From DATKMS01 sp041497995 (GTDB lineage: Bacteria; Desulfobacterota; Binatia; HRBIN30): a stretch of 33,518 nucleotides of DNA. This document shows positions 1 through 7,805 of this stretch, one piece after another. The notes under the pieces were generated by a model, which searched no databases, had not been told where the DNA came from, and saw only the letters and a list, made by a program, of their open reading frames with translations. Position 1 is the stretch's first letter. Each line of letters starts with the position of its first letter. The stretch covers positions 1 through 33,518 of the forward strand of contig JBGQHM010000021.1 in NCBI GenBank assembly GCA_041497995.1, written 5' to 3'. A program made the position numbers and the translations under genes.

Positions 1-106
1 GCGCGCGTGCGACGCAGAGTTTTCGCTTTGCCCGCTTGGCTGATTCGTGGTACAAGAGCGTGCCTTCGGCGTGAATTCGAGGGGTCGTGGACCAGAAGGG
101 GGACTG

Positions 107-424
107 GTGGCGCGCGTAGACTCAACGATCCTGCATGAAATTGCTCGCATCGTCCAGGCGCGGGCGAAGGTGCCGGAGCGCGTCCGCATCCAGAACCGCC
201 AATATCAGATTACGTACCTGGATGACCACCGGCAGCGCATCGAGGAAGCCCTGCGCCGGCATGACGGCGACCGCCTTGGCATGTTATTCGGCCAACTGGC
301 AAGTAAGGTGAAATATCAATTGTTACGGAGGGTTACACCAGGAAAGCGGGCGGTTGCGCAAGTGCGTGTGGCACGTCGCCGCAGCGCGTCCAATGGGCAG
401 CGTAAACGCGCTCGGTCGGGTTGA
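107..424 (+). CDS. Small basic protein of unknown function
   Basis: I do not recognise this 105-residue protein. I chose the GTG at 107 because an AGAAGGGGG Shine-Dalgarno-like stretch lies at 95-103; a GTG at 47 would add 20 residues with no clear ribosome site. Residues 1-70 look like a compact, mostly helical domain with a hydrophobic N-terminal helix. The last 35 residues are rich in Arg, Lys, Ser and Ala and look disordered, which could fit nucleic-acid binding, though this is only composition. No signal peptide or membrane segment is seen. The gene precedes the sigma-factor operon by about 120 bases, and there is no sign that it is co-transcribed. A fortuitous GC-rich frame is possible, but the first 70 residues have protein-like composition. 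Confidence 0.45.
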   Translation: MARVDSTILHEIARIVQARAKVPERVRIQNRQYQITYLDDHRQRIEEALRRHDGDRLGMLFGQLASKVKYQLLRRVTPGKRAVAQVRVARRRSASNGQRKRARSG

Positions 425-547
425 GTCTGCAACGGTTCGCTTGCGGACGGTCCAATGCCCCATCGTGGCCGCGTCCACGGTCCCGACGCCTCTTCTGAGG
501 GAAGACAGCGCAACTTCGGTCGTACTGGCGCGTTGTTGTAGACGAGT

Positions 548-1141
548 GTGCCGCTGAACGCCGAAGCCGATCCGGATGTGCAGCTGATGCTTGCGGTGCA
601 GCGGGGTGACCGATCTGCCTTTGAGCAGCTATTCGAGAAACACGTGAGGGGAGTTGTGGGTTTCGCAGCACAATTCGTTGGCATCCGGGCGCGCGCCGAA
701 GAGCTGGCGCAAGATGTCTTTCTCCAAGTCTACCGGACCCGGGCGCGCTACCAACCGCGTGCCCGCTTCACCACTTGGCTTTACAGGATGGCGACCAACG
801 CGTGTCTGAGCGAGGTCCGGCGGGCGGATCACCGCAGCCGGCCAGCGGCAGTGGATCGATCACCACGGGACGACGTGGACGACCCACATCCTCCCAGGCT
901 GGAGGGGGCGACTCGCAGCAGCGAGGACGCGCTGTTGAGTCAGGAAGTCCTCAAACGGCTGCGCACCGTCTTGGAGGATCTGCCGCCGCAACAGCGCGCC
1001 GCACTGCTGCTTGCCCGAGTGGAGGGGTTGTCGTACGACGAGGTGGCGGCGGCACTGTCGTGCTCGGTGTCCGCCGTCAAGAGCCTCATCCATCGGGCCA
1101 CGGTGACGCTGCGTGACCAGATGCAAGAGGAGGCCGAGTAG
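548..1141 (+). CDS. ECF-type RNA polymerase sigma factor
   Basis: This 197-residue protein is a sigma-70 family ECF factor that would direct RNA polymerase to stress or envelope promoters. Region 2 spans about residues 25-95, with the core-binding and -10 recognition helices (EELAQDVFLQVYR, then FTTWLYRMATNAC). Region 4 spans about residues 130-190 and ends in a helix-turn-helix (LSYDEVAAALSCSVSAVKS). Between them lies an Arg/Asp/Pro-rich linker of about 35 residues, and region 3 is absent, as is normal for ECF factors. The start is a GTG at 548 without a strong ribosome site. The stop is 2 bases before the anti-sigma gene, so the two are almost certainly co-transcribed. The family assignment is firm; the regulon is unknown. 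Confidence 0.92.
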   Translation: MPLNAEADPDVQLMLAVQRGDRSAFEQLFEKHVRGVVGFAAQFVGIRARAEELAQDVFLQVYRTRARYQPRARFTTWLYRMATNACLSEVRRADHRSRPAAVDRSPRDDVDDPHPPRLEGATRSSEDALLSQEVLKRLRTVLEDLPPQQRAALLLARVEGLSYDEVAAALSCSVSAVKSLIHRATVTLRDQMQEEAE

Positions 1142-1143
1142 CG

Positions 1144-1674
1144 ATGCCGGGTTGTCACGAGTTCAGCGAAGACCTCACCGCATGGGTCGACCAACAGTTA
1201 CCAGAGCGGCGACACGAACAGGTACGCCAACACCTGGCGGGGTGTGCGCACTGCCGGGCTGAGGCGGATGACTTGGACGCGGTCATTGCGTGGCAACGAG
1301 ATGCCCTGCACGCCGCGGCGACTCTCGATGGTGTCGATACCTCGGCCCTGTGGGGGCGGCTGCGACGCGACCTGGCTGCAGAAGTCGACACGGACAAACG
1401 GGAGTGGAGTCTGCGCCTTGTCTGGGCGTCGATGTGGGGCAGACTAGCACTGGCCGGTGCCGCTATGTCGGTTGCCGCAGTCGTCCTCGGGCTGGCAGGC
1501 GGTCCGGCGATGGTCTTGATCCCTCTCGGACTCGAGTCGCCACCGCCAGCAGTCGCGCAACGCACTGAGCTCTTCAAGGATTATCCATTGATAGAGCGGT
1601 TGGACGTGCTTGAGCACCTCGATACGGTCGAGTCCGAGCCACTCGACGACGAGAGCGCACCGCAGCGAGGATGA
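1144..1674 (+). CDS. Membrane-anchored zinc-finger anti-sigma factor
   Basis: This 176-residue protein probably holds the upstream sigma factor inactive at the inner membrane. The N-terminus carries the zf-HC2 / ZAS zinc-binding pattern: an early Cys4, then H30-x3-C34-x2-C37, typical of ECF anti-sigma domains. One transmembrane helix follows at about residues 101-123. About 50 acidic residues would then lie in the periplasm, where such proteins usually sense the signal or are cleaved. The gene begins 2 bases after the sigma gene, and its stop overlaps the next start by 4 bases (ATGA), which supports a three-gene operon. The signal sensed cannot be read from the sequence. Confidence 0.88.
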   Translation: MPGCHEFSEDLTAWVDQQLPERRHEQVRQHLAGCAHCRAEADDLDAVIAWQRDALHAAATLDGVDTSALWGRLRRDLAAEVDTDKREWSLRLVWASMWGRLALAGAAMSVAAVVLGLAGGPAMVLIPLGLESPPPAVAQRTELFKDYPLIERLDVLEHLDTVESEPLDDESAPQRG

Positions 1675-2024
1675 GGCCGCGGATGCGGGGACGCACCACT
1701 GCGTTGGCGGTCCTCACGGTCGCGACCTGTTTGGCGCGTCCCTATACAGTAGCTGCGTTCCCGCTGCTTGCCCAAAACTGGCGTGAGTTGAGCCCAGGGG
1801 AACGGTACGACGCCATGCAGAACTACCAACAGCACGAGCGTTTGCCGGAAGACAGCAAGCGCGATGTCGAGAAGCAGTACGAACACTGGCAGCAGATGTC
1901 TCCCGACGAACGCGCACGGGTCCGCCAAAACTATGAGCGGCTCCAGCGGATGCCACCACAAGAGCGCGACCGCATGCAACGGAAGTACGAGAAGTGGCGA
2001 CAGCACGGTGCACCGTCTCAGTGA
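1671..2024 (+). CDS. Exported DUF3106 family protein
   Basis: This 117-residue protein has an N-terminal signal sequence (basic residues, a hydrophobic stretch at about 10-30, then Ala-rich cleavage-like sequence). The rest consists of three or four copies of a roughly 25-residue helical unit with the pattern W/Y-x(2,3)-L/M-(S/P)-P-(D/E)-E/Q-R, as in WRELSPGERYDAMQ, WQQMSPDERARVRQNY and LQRMPPQERDRMQ. This pattern is characteristic of DUF3106, whose members are small periplasmic proteins often found beside sigma/anti-sigma pairs. The start overlaps the anti-sigma stop by 4 bases. It could be a periplasmic sensor or buffer that modulates the anti-sigma factor, similar in concept to heavy-metal sensor proteins of other ECF modules; this is inference. 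The coiled repeats make dimerisation likely. Confidence 0.8.
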   Translation: MRPRMRGRTTALAVLTVATCLARPYTVAAFPLLAQNWRELSPGERYDAMQNYQQHERLPEDSKRDVEKQYEHWQQMSPDERARVRQNYERLQRMPPQERDRMQRKYEKWRQHGAPSQ

Positions 2025-2234
2025 CTCCCGGGCGGGTGTCGCCAAGCCGATGTTACTTTACGGTGCATTGACAAGAACCTGACGGCGGTGCCAGTCGGGG
2101 CTAGAGAACCCCATTCAATTGCCTGCAGGTGAGCAGGGCTACCGGTGTGGAACGACCCTTGCCTATGAGAAAAGCATCGATTCGCCACGGAAGCGCACGC
2201 CTTGAGCCTCAGCCGCAATCAACAGGACATCCAG

Positions 2235-2690
2235 ATGGGAAGCGACGCCGCCGGCACCGTCCTCGTAGTCGACGATACCGAGGACAATCTTCTGATCACC
2301 GTCCGCCTCCTTTCGGATGCTGGCATCCGCTGCCTGACGGCCATGCGTGGCTGGCAGTGCTTGGAGGTCGCCCGAAATCAGACTATCGACCTGATCCTCT
2401 TGGACATCATCATGCCACGTATGGACGGCTGGACGACGCTTGCAGCACTGCGCCAGGAGCCGACGACACGACATATCCCGGTGGTGATGTTTACGTGTGA
2501 CGATCGCTTCGTGAACCGGCAGCGCGCTATGAAAGAGGGGGCGGTCGACTTCCTGCCGCGCCCGGTGGTGCGGGAGAAGCTGTTGAGCTGTGTGCGGACG
2601 CACTTGAGCGCGGTGGCGCGCTCCCGCGCCCTCGACGCCGTGGGTCGCGATCTCGACTCCACGCTTGCGCGTGACGAGCGCCAATACTGA
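2235..2690 (+). CDS. Single-domain response regulator (receiver domain)
   Basis: This 151-residue protein is essentially one CheY-like receiver domain. The acidic pocket is D13-D14 (VVDD), the phospho-acceptor is D57 (LILLDIIMPRMDG), and the switch Thr is T87 (VVMFTCDD). The invariant Lys at the end of strand 5 is replaced by Arg109 (FLPRPV instead of xxxKP). The last 35 residues are a charged helix without an output domain. I chose ATG 2235 over TTG 2202 because a CAGGA sequence lies 8 bases upstream and the domain starts directly after it. No histidine kinase is adjacent. It may act by protein-protein contact, as CheY or DivK do. It converges on infA, with about 34 bases between the stops. 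Confidence 0.85.
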   Translation: MGSDAAGTVLVVDDTEDNLLITVRLLSDAGIRCLTAMRGWQCLEVARNQTIDLILLDIIMPRMDGWTTLAALRQEPTTRHIPVVMFTCDDRFVNRQRAMKEGAVDFLPRPVVREKLLSCVRTHLSAVARSRALDAVGRDLDSTLARDERQY

Positions 2691-2697
2691 CCGCGCC

Positions 2698-2712
2698 GCC
2701 TGTGCGACAGGC
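2698..2712. terminator. Short hairpin between convergent genes
   Basis: A perfect 6-bp inverted repeat, GCCTGT-gcg-ACAGGC, fills the 34-base gap between the receiver gene and infA, whose stops face each other. It could act on both strands. There is no run of T on either side, so it is weak as an intrinsic terminator. Confidence 0.3.
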
Positions 2713-2724
2713 AATCAACCTGAA

Positions 2725-2943
2725 CTACGTGCTCCGATAGACGATCAGGCCGTGACTCGGATCGTACGGTGAGACGGCGACCGTGACTCGATCTCCGGGG
2801 ATGACCTTGATGTGGAAGCGCCGCATCCGACCACTGATCTTGGCGAGAAATTGTTGGCCCTTGTCGGACTCGACGCGAAACTGGCCGCCGGCCATCACTT
2901 CCTTCACTGTGCCTTCGATCTGAATTAAGTCTTCACGACTCAC
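2725..2943 (-). CDS. infA: Translation initiation factor IF-1
   Basis: This 72-residue protein has the normal length and full OB-fold sequence of IF-1: the IEGTVKEVMAGGQFRVE opening, a GRMRRFHIKVIPGDRV centre, and a YDPSHGLIVYR ending close to the usual DLTKGRIxxR. IF-1 binds the ribosomal A site and helps IF-2 and IF-3 assemble the initiation complex. Translation begins at GTG (2941-2943), 7 bases after a strong AGGAGG at 2951-2956; a nearby ATG in another frame stops after four codons. It lies 102 bases downstream of hemB on the same strand, but a TATAAT box in that gap suggests its own promoter. It is one of two canonical lengths of bacterial IF-1, with no oddities. Confidence 0.97.
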   Translation of the reverse strand: MSREDLIQIEGTVKEVMAGGQFRVESDKGQQFLAKISGRMRRFHIKVIPGDRVTVAVSPYDPSHGLIVYRST

Positions 2944-3013
2944 GCATGCTCCTCCTTTGATTCACTGTTCCCCCCGGCGCGCGCGCTGCCGCCGGAATCT
3001 ACCGAATGCGCGC

Positions 3014-3022
3014 ATTATATCA
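3014..3022 (-). promoter_or_regulatory. Extended -10 promoter for infA
   Basis: On the - strand, TATAAT is a perfect match to the sigma-70 -10 box and is preceded by TG and one base (TGATATAAT), the extended -10 form. The position about 17 bases further upstream has no good -35 box, which fits an extended -10 promoter. Transcription would start about 60 bases before the infA GTG. No competing element is seen in the hemB-infA gap. Confidence 0.6.
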
Positions 3023-3045
3023 AGCACTGCGCGCTGCCCGCTGAG

Positions 3046-4026
3046 TCACGTACGACGCCGCAACACCTGGGCGGCGGCGGTGGCGAAGTAGGTGAGGATC
3101 AAGTCGGCGCCGGCACGCCGCATAGCAATCAATGTCTCCATCATTACCCGTTCCTCGTCCAACCAGCCGTTTTGGGCGGCGGCCTTAATCATCGCGTACT
3201 CGCCGCTGACGTTGTACGCGGCGACCGGGTACCCGAACGTCTCCTTCACCCGCCAGATGAGGTCGAGATACGCCAGCGCTGGCTTGACCATTACGATGTC
3301 CGCGCCTTCTTCAATGTCCAACTCGACCTCGCGCAACGCTTCGTCACCGTTGGGCGGGTCCATTTGATACGAGCGGCGGTCACCGAACTGCGGCGTCGAC
3401 CCGGCGGCGTCGCGGAACGGTCCATAAAACCCCGAAGCGAACTTCGCAGCGTACGCCATGATCGGGATCTGGTCGAACCCCTCTTCATCGAGCGCCTCAC
3501 GGATGGTTCCGATGCGGCCGTCCATCATGTCGGACGGCGCGACGATGTCGGCGCCGGCCTTCGCATGTGACACCGCCTCCTTTGCGAGCAAGTCGACCGT
3601 GGAGTCGTTGTCGACGTCGCCATCGATCACGACCCCGCAGTGGCCGTGATCGGTATACTCGCACAAGCACACATCGGTAATGAGAACCAAGTCGGGGATG
3701 TCGCGCTTGATAGCGCGCAACGCGCGCTGGATGATGCCGCTGTCGCTGTACGCGCCGGAGCCCTCGCTGTCCTTCTTTTCCGGTATCCCGAACAGGATGA
3801 CGGCGGGAATGCCGAGGTCGCGAATGGCTTTGCACTCTTCAACCGCGCGATCCACGGAGAGTTGCGCCACGCCGGGCATGCTGGCGACCGGGTTGCTGAC
3901 GCGTGACCCGGGCACGACGAACAACGGCATGATGAGACTGTCGACACTCAGTCGGGTCTCGCGCACCATGCGACGCAGGTTCTCGTTCTTCCGCAAACGG
4001 CGCGGTCGATACTCGGGAAACCCCAT
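3046..4026 (-). CDS. hemB: Porphobilinogen synthase (delta-aminolevulinate dehydratase)
   Basis: HemB condenses two 5-aminolevulinate molecules to porphobilinogen in the cytoplasm. The 326-residue length is normal. Both Schiff-base lysines are present: K195 in MAYAAKFASGFYGPFRDA and K248 in IVMVKPALAYLD. The cysteine cluster C120, C122, C130 (DVCLCEYTDHGHCG) matches the zinc-binding type seen in E. coli rather than the Asp-rich magnesium type. An AGGAGG ribosome site lies 4-5 bases before the ATG (complement of 4031-4036). It is the last gene of the tetrapyrrole run, 13 bases after the cobA-hemD stop, and is surely in the same operon. Identification is secure. Confidence 0.97.
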   Translation of the reverse strand: MGFPEYRPRRLRKNENLRRMVRETRLSVDSLIMPLFVVPGSRVSNPVASMPGVAQLSVDRAVEECKAIRDLGIPAVILFGIPEKKDSEGSGAYSDSGIIQRALRAIKRDIPDLVLITDVCLCEYTDHGHCGVVIDGDVDNDSTVDLLAKEAVSHAKAGADIVAPSDMMDGRIGTIREALDEEGFDQIPIMAYAAKFASGFYGPFRDAAGSTPQFGDRRSYQMDPPNGDEALREVELDIEEGADIVMVKPALAYLDLIWRVKETFGYPVAAYNVSGEYAMIKAAAQNGWLDEERVMMETLIAMRRAGADLILTYFATAAAQVLRRRT

Positions 4027-4039
4027 GGTGACCTCCTGG

Positions 4040-5587
4040 TTAGTTCCTTAGTTGCGCCGACGGCGCCGTCGGTGGCACCGCCGCATAGAACTGGACGATC
4101 GCTTCCACAAACGCGGGAACCGTGTACGTGTTCGGCTGGATGGTGACCTGCATTCCGTAGCTGCGTGCCGTCTCCGCGGTGACCGGCCCGATGCAGCCGA
4201 CTGCGGCGTGCCCGAGGATCTCGGCACGACCATCGAGTACCGCGACGAAGTTGTGCACGGTGCTCGAGCTCGTGAAGGTCACGAGGTCAATTGCATCGCG
4301 CGCCAGCAGGTCGCGCAGTTCTGTTGCGTTGGCGCGGGGGAGGACGGTCGTATAGGTCGCTACGTCCTCGACCGTGGCGCCGTGCTCGCGCAGTTGCTGC
4401 GGAAGAACCGCACGCGCGCCGGCGGCGCGCGGCAATAGAACGCGCTTGCCGGCGATTCCAGCGTGTACCAGCGCGGCTACCACCGCCTCGGCTCGATACT
4501 CTTCGGGGACTGTCTCGACGCGCACGCCGTATGCGCGCAGCGCGCGTGCCGTCTGCGGACCGATGGCCGCGAAGCGCGCTCGGTGCCAATCACGGACATC
4601 AGCGTTCACCAGCTGCAACCGATCGAAGAACACGCGCACGCCGTTGGCGCTGGTAAACACTACCCAGTCGAAGGCGGCAGCGCGCCGGATCGCGTCGTCG
4701 AGCGCGTCGAGCGACGGCGGCGTCACGGTATCGATCGTCGGAAACGGAACGACCTCGGCGCCCCACGCTTCGAGCGCCTCAGCGAACTCGGCTGCCTGCG
4801 CCCGCGGGCGCGTGATCACGATACGCCGCCCGAAGAGCGGCTTGCGTTCGAACCAGTTCAGCTGCTCCCGTAACCGGACGACGGCACCGACCACGGCAAG
4901 CGCGGGCGGTTTGATGTCGTCGTCGCTGGCCAATGCCGCGATCGTCGCCGCCGTGCCGACCACGGTGCGCTGGTCGGCGCGCGTGCCCCACTCGATGACC
5001 GCCACGGGCGTCTGTGGATCGAGACCGCCGGCGACGAGCTGCTGCATGTTGGCACTCAGCTGCCGCTGGGTCATGAGGATGACGAGGGTACTGCCGCTGC
5101 GCGCCAACTCACTCCAGTGCACCGCCGGCTCCATCTTGCTGGGATACTCGTAGCCGGTTGTGAAGATGACGTTGGACGCGAGCTCGCGGTGCGTGAGGGG
5201 GATCCCCGCATAGGCCGGAACGGCGATCGCCGATGAGACACCGGGGACGATTTCGAACTCGATGCCCGCGGCGCGCGCCGCTTCGGCTTCCTCAGCACCG
5301 CGGCCGAAAACAAAAGGGTCACCACCCTTCAAACGCGTCACCACCTTTCCTTGACGAGCCTGCTCGACGATCAGGGCGTTGATCGTTTCTTGCGGGACGC
5401 GTTCGCCGCCGCCATGTTTGCCGACCAAGCGCCGCTCGGCGTCGGGACGCGCGTAGTCGAGCAGGCGCGGGTTCGCCAGGTAGTCATAGATCACGATGTC
5501 CGCTTGCTCGAGGCAGCGCTTGCCCTTCAAGGTCAGGAGGCCAGGATCACCGGGACCCGCGCCGACGAGGTAGAGCTTACCCGCCAT
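4040..5587 (-). CDS. cobA-hemD: Fused uroporphyrinogen-III C-methyltransferase / uroporphyrinogen-III synthase
   Basis: This 515-residue protein joins two enzymes. Residues 1 to about 245 are the SAM-dependent methyltransferase CobA/SUMT, with LVGAGPGDPGLLTLKG, GDPFVFGRGAEE and VPGVSSAIAVPAYAGIPLTHR motifs. It turns uroporphyrinogen III into precorrin-2. Residues from about 255 are HemD, with a GRRIVITRPRAQ start, FDWVVFTSANGV and CIGPVTAETA near the end; it cyclises hydroxymethylbilane to uroporphyrinogen III. The fusion therefore makes and immediately methylates the same product. I start it at the ATG at 5587, which places MAGKLYLVGAGPG at the N-terminus; an upstream frame to 5701 would run deep into hemC. 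It overlaps hemC by 11 bases. Such fusions are well known in clostridia and deltaproteobacteria. Confidence 0.95.
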   Translation of the reverse strand: MAGKLYLVGAGPGDPGLLTLKGKRCLEQADIVIYDYLANPRLLDYARPDAERRLVGKHGGGERVPQETINALIVEQARQGKVVTRLKGGDPFVFGRGAEEAEAARAAGIEFEIVPGVSSAIAVPAYAGIPLTHRELASNVIFTTGYEYPSKMEPAVHWSELARSGSTLVILMTQRQLSANMQQLVAGGLDPQTPVAVIEWGTRADQRTVVGTAATIAALASDDDIKPPALAVVGAVVRLREQLNWFERKPLFGRRIVITRPRAQAAEFAEALEAWGAEVVPFPTIDTVTPPSLDALDDAIRRAAAFDWVVFTSANGVRVFFDRLQLVNADVRDWHRARFAAIGPQTARALRAYGVRVETVPEEYRAEAVVAALVHAGIAGKRVLLPRAAGARAVLPQQLREHGATVEDVATYTTVLPRANATELRDLLARDAIDLVTFTSSSTVHNFVAVLDGRAEILGHAAVGCIGPVTAETARSYGMQVTIQPNTYTVPAFVEAIVQFYAAVPPTAPSAQLRN

Positions 5588-6509
5588 GCGCTGCTTCATC
5601 CAATGCGTCGAGGATGCCCCGACCGCCGCGGCCGAGCAGTTCATCGGCGAGCTCCCGGCCAAGCTCGACGGCACTGCCGGTGGATCCGCCGCAGTTGCCA
5701 CGCACGACCTGGCTGCCGTCGGGATTCGCGATCAGAGCGCGAAGGCTGACTTGTCCGGCACCGACCGTCGCGTACGCTGCAAGGGGAGTGCGACACGAAC
5801 CACCGACGCGCGCCAGGAACGCACGCTCGGCGCTTACTGCGATTCGGGTGTCGGTGTCGTCGAGCACCTTCAGCAGTCCAGGGGTGGCGTCGTCGCGGCT
5901 TTCGATGGCCAACGCGCCCTGCCCGATGGCGGGAACGAAGCTCTCCGGATCAAGGAGCTCGACATCCGTACGCACGATACCCAATCGACGCAGTCCCGCT
6001 GCCGCCAACACCACGGCGTCGAGATCGCCGGCGTCGAGCTTGCGTAAGCGACTATCGACGTTGCCGCGGAGCGCCACGACCTCGAGGTCCGGCCGTTGCG
6101 CGAGCACCAGCGCCATGCGTCGCAGACTGCTGGTGCCGAGGCGTGCGCCCGGCGGTAGGTCACGAAGCGGGCCGTGCGCGCGGCTGATCAACGTATCGCG
6201 GGGATCCTCGCGGGGTGGAACCGCCGCGATCACCAATCCAGGGGCGAGATCCGTGGGTACGTCTTTCATCGAGTGCACCGCGCAATCGATGCGGCCGGCC
6301 GTCAGCGCATCCTCAATCTCCTTTACGAAGACACCTTTGCCGCCGATGGTGCTGAGTGGTGCGTCGAGGAAGCGATCGCCGGTGGTTTTGATCGTCACCA
6401 ACTCGATTGTGAGGTGGGGGTGCTGCCTTTGCAGCGCGGCGTGCACCCAGCGTGACTGCGCGAGGGCGAGTTGACTACCGCGCGTACCGATGCGGAGTGT
6501 CTGGCTCAC
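5577..6509 (-). CDS. hemC: Porphobilinogen deaminase (hydroxymethylbilane synthase)
   Basis: HemC polymerises four porphobilinogens into hydroxymethylbilane. The 310-residue length is typical. Domain 1 opens with RIGTRGSQLALAQS, and the catalytic Asp lies in HSMKDVP (D83). The substrate-binding arginines lie in GTSSLRR and RGNVDSRLRKL. The dipyrromethane cofactor attaches to C239 in GGSCRTPLAAYA. The start overlaps the hemA stop by 4 bases (ATGA) and the 3' end overlaps cobA-hemD by 11 bases, so the three genes are translationally coupled. Identification is secure. Confidence 0.97.
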   Translation of the reverse strand: MSQTLRIGTRGSQLALAQSRWVHAALQRQHPHLTIELVTIKTTGDRFLDAPLSTIGGKGVFVKEIEDALTAGRIDCAVHSMKDVPTDLAPGLVIAAVPPREDPRDTLISRAHGPLRDLPPGARLGTSSLRRMALVLAQRPDLEVVALRGNVDSRLRKLDAGDLDAVVLAAAGLRRLGIVRTDVELLDPESFVPAIGQGALAIESRDDATPGLLKVLDDTDTRIAVSAERAFLARVGGSCRTPLAAYATVGAGQVSLRALIANPDGSQVVRGNCGGSTGSAVELGRELADELLGRGGRGILDALDEAAHGG

Positions 6510-7786
6510 CGGTCCTCGGGCTCTTCGATGTCGAACAGCTGGCGCGCCGCTGCCAGGTAGAACGCCTCGCGCTGGCGGTCATGTTGTTTGAGGTGCGTGA
6601 GCGGGCCGTGGAGGATCTTGTTGACGATCGCCTCGGTCATCGCCTCGAGACTCTCCCGCTCGCGCGGCGTCAGCTCACGCAAGGTCGTCAGCGTCTTTTC
6701 GAGCTCGGCCTTGCGGATGGCTTCGATCTTTTGGCGCAACGCGACAATCGTCGGCACCGCGTCGAGCCCGGCGAGCCACTTGCCGAAGGTCTCGACTTCT
6801 TCCTCGACGATCTCCTCGGCCTTCTCGGCTTCGCGGCCGCGTTCGTCACGGTTGAGCTCTGCAACCCCGCCGAGGTCGTCGATGTCGTAGAGGTAGACGT
6901 TCTCCAGATCGTTGATGCGCGAGTCGAAGGTGCGCGGCACGCTCATGTCGATGAGAAACATCGGACGATACTTGCGTTCGCGCAAGGCCTCGGCGACGAG
7001 CGACGGCGTCAACACGTACTGGTCGGCGCCGGTCGAGCCGATCACGACATCGGCCATCGGCAGGTACCGCCGGAACTCGCTGAAGGGGACCGGCGTGCCC
7101 CGAAACTCACGCGCTAGCTCCACGGCGCGATCGAAGGTGCGATTGGTGACGATCATGTTGGTGACACCATGTGCCATGAGATGGCGTGCCGCCAGCTCGC
7201 TCATGGTGCCGGCGCCGATGAGCATCGCCGTCCGATCCTCGAGCCGGTCAAAGATCTTGGACGCGAGCTCGACCGCAGCCGAGCTGACAGACACCGCCTT
7301 CGTCGCCACGCCGGTTTCGGTGCGCACGCGCTTGGCGACGCTGAAGGACTTGTGGAAGCAGCGGTGCAGCACGGTGCCGGCGCTGCCGACGGCCGCCGAA
7401 CGGCCGTAAAACTCCTTGAGCTGCCCGAGGATCTGTGGCTCGCCCACCACCATGGAGTCGAGGCTGGCGGCGACACGGAAGAGGTGTCGTACGGCCTCGC
7501 GGCCACGGTAGACTGACAGGTGCTCCTCAATGCTCTGTCGCTCGACGTTGTCCCGGTTGGCCAGAAAGGCCGCTAACGTTTCGACCGCCAGATCGCCATC
7601 CGTGGTCGTTGCCACCACTTCGACACGGTTGCAGGTGGAGAGGATTACGCCTTCTTCGATCGGTTCCAAGGCGATCAGCTGTCTCAGGGCGTCATCCAAG
7701 AGCCCGTCGCCGAAGTTGACCTGCTCGCGCACCTCAACCGGCGCCGTCCGATGATTGACACCGACGATGACGATCTCTCGGTGCAT
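6506..7786 (-). CDS. hemA: Glutamyl-tRNA reductase
   Basis: HemA reduces the glutamate of Glu-tRNA to glutamate-1-semialdehyde with NADPH, the first step of the C5 route to tetrapyrroles. The 426-residue length is usual. The N-terminal catalytic domain has GVNHRTAPVEVREQV and the nucleophilic C52 in STCNRVEVV, followed by GEPQILGQLKEFY. The NADPH domain has MLIGAGTMSELAARHL, and the C-terminal helical dimerisation domain ends the protein. It starts 19 bases after the siroheme-synthase-like gene and overlaps hemC by 4 bases. The partner aminomutase hemL is not in the window. Identification is secure. Confidence 0.97.
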   Translation of the reverse strand: MHREIVIVGVNHRTAPVEVREQVNFGDGLLDDALRQLIALEPIEEGVILSTCNRVEVVATTTDGDLAVETLAAFLANRDNVERQSIEEHLSVYRGREAVRHLFRVAASLDSMVVGEPQILGQLKEFYGRSAAVGSAGTVLHRCFHKSFSVAKRVRTETGVATKAVSVSSAAVELASKIFDRLEDRTAMLIGAGTMSELAARHLMAHGVTNMIVTNRTFDRAVELAREFRGTPVPFSEFRRYLPMADVVIGSTGADQYVLTPSLVAEALRERKYRPMFLIDMSVPRTFDSRINDLENVYLYDIDDLGGVAELNRDERGREAEKAEEIVEEEVETFGKWLAGLDAVPTIVALRQKIEAIRKAELEKTLTTLRELTPRERESLEAMTEAIVNKILHGPLTHLKQHDRQREAFYLAAARQLFDIEEPEDR

Positions 7787-7805
7787 CAGTCCGCCGATGG
7801 CTTGT

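Noticed and set aside
500..547. ECF-type autoregulated promoter before the sigma gene
   Set aside because: No GGAAC-like -35 element at a sensible position.
5614..6474. 286-codon open frame opposite hemC
   Set aside because: Shadow of a secure hemC; Ser/Arg/Pro-rich.
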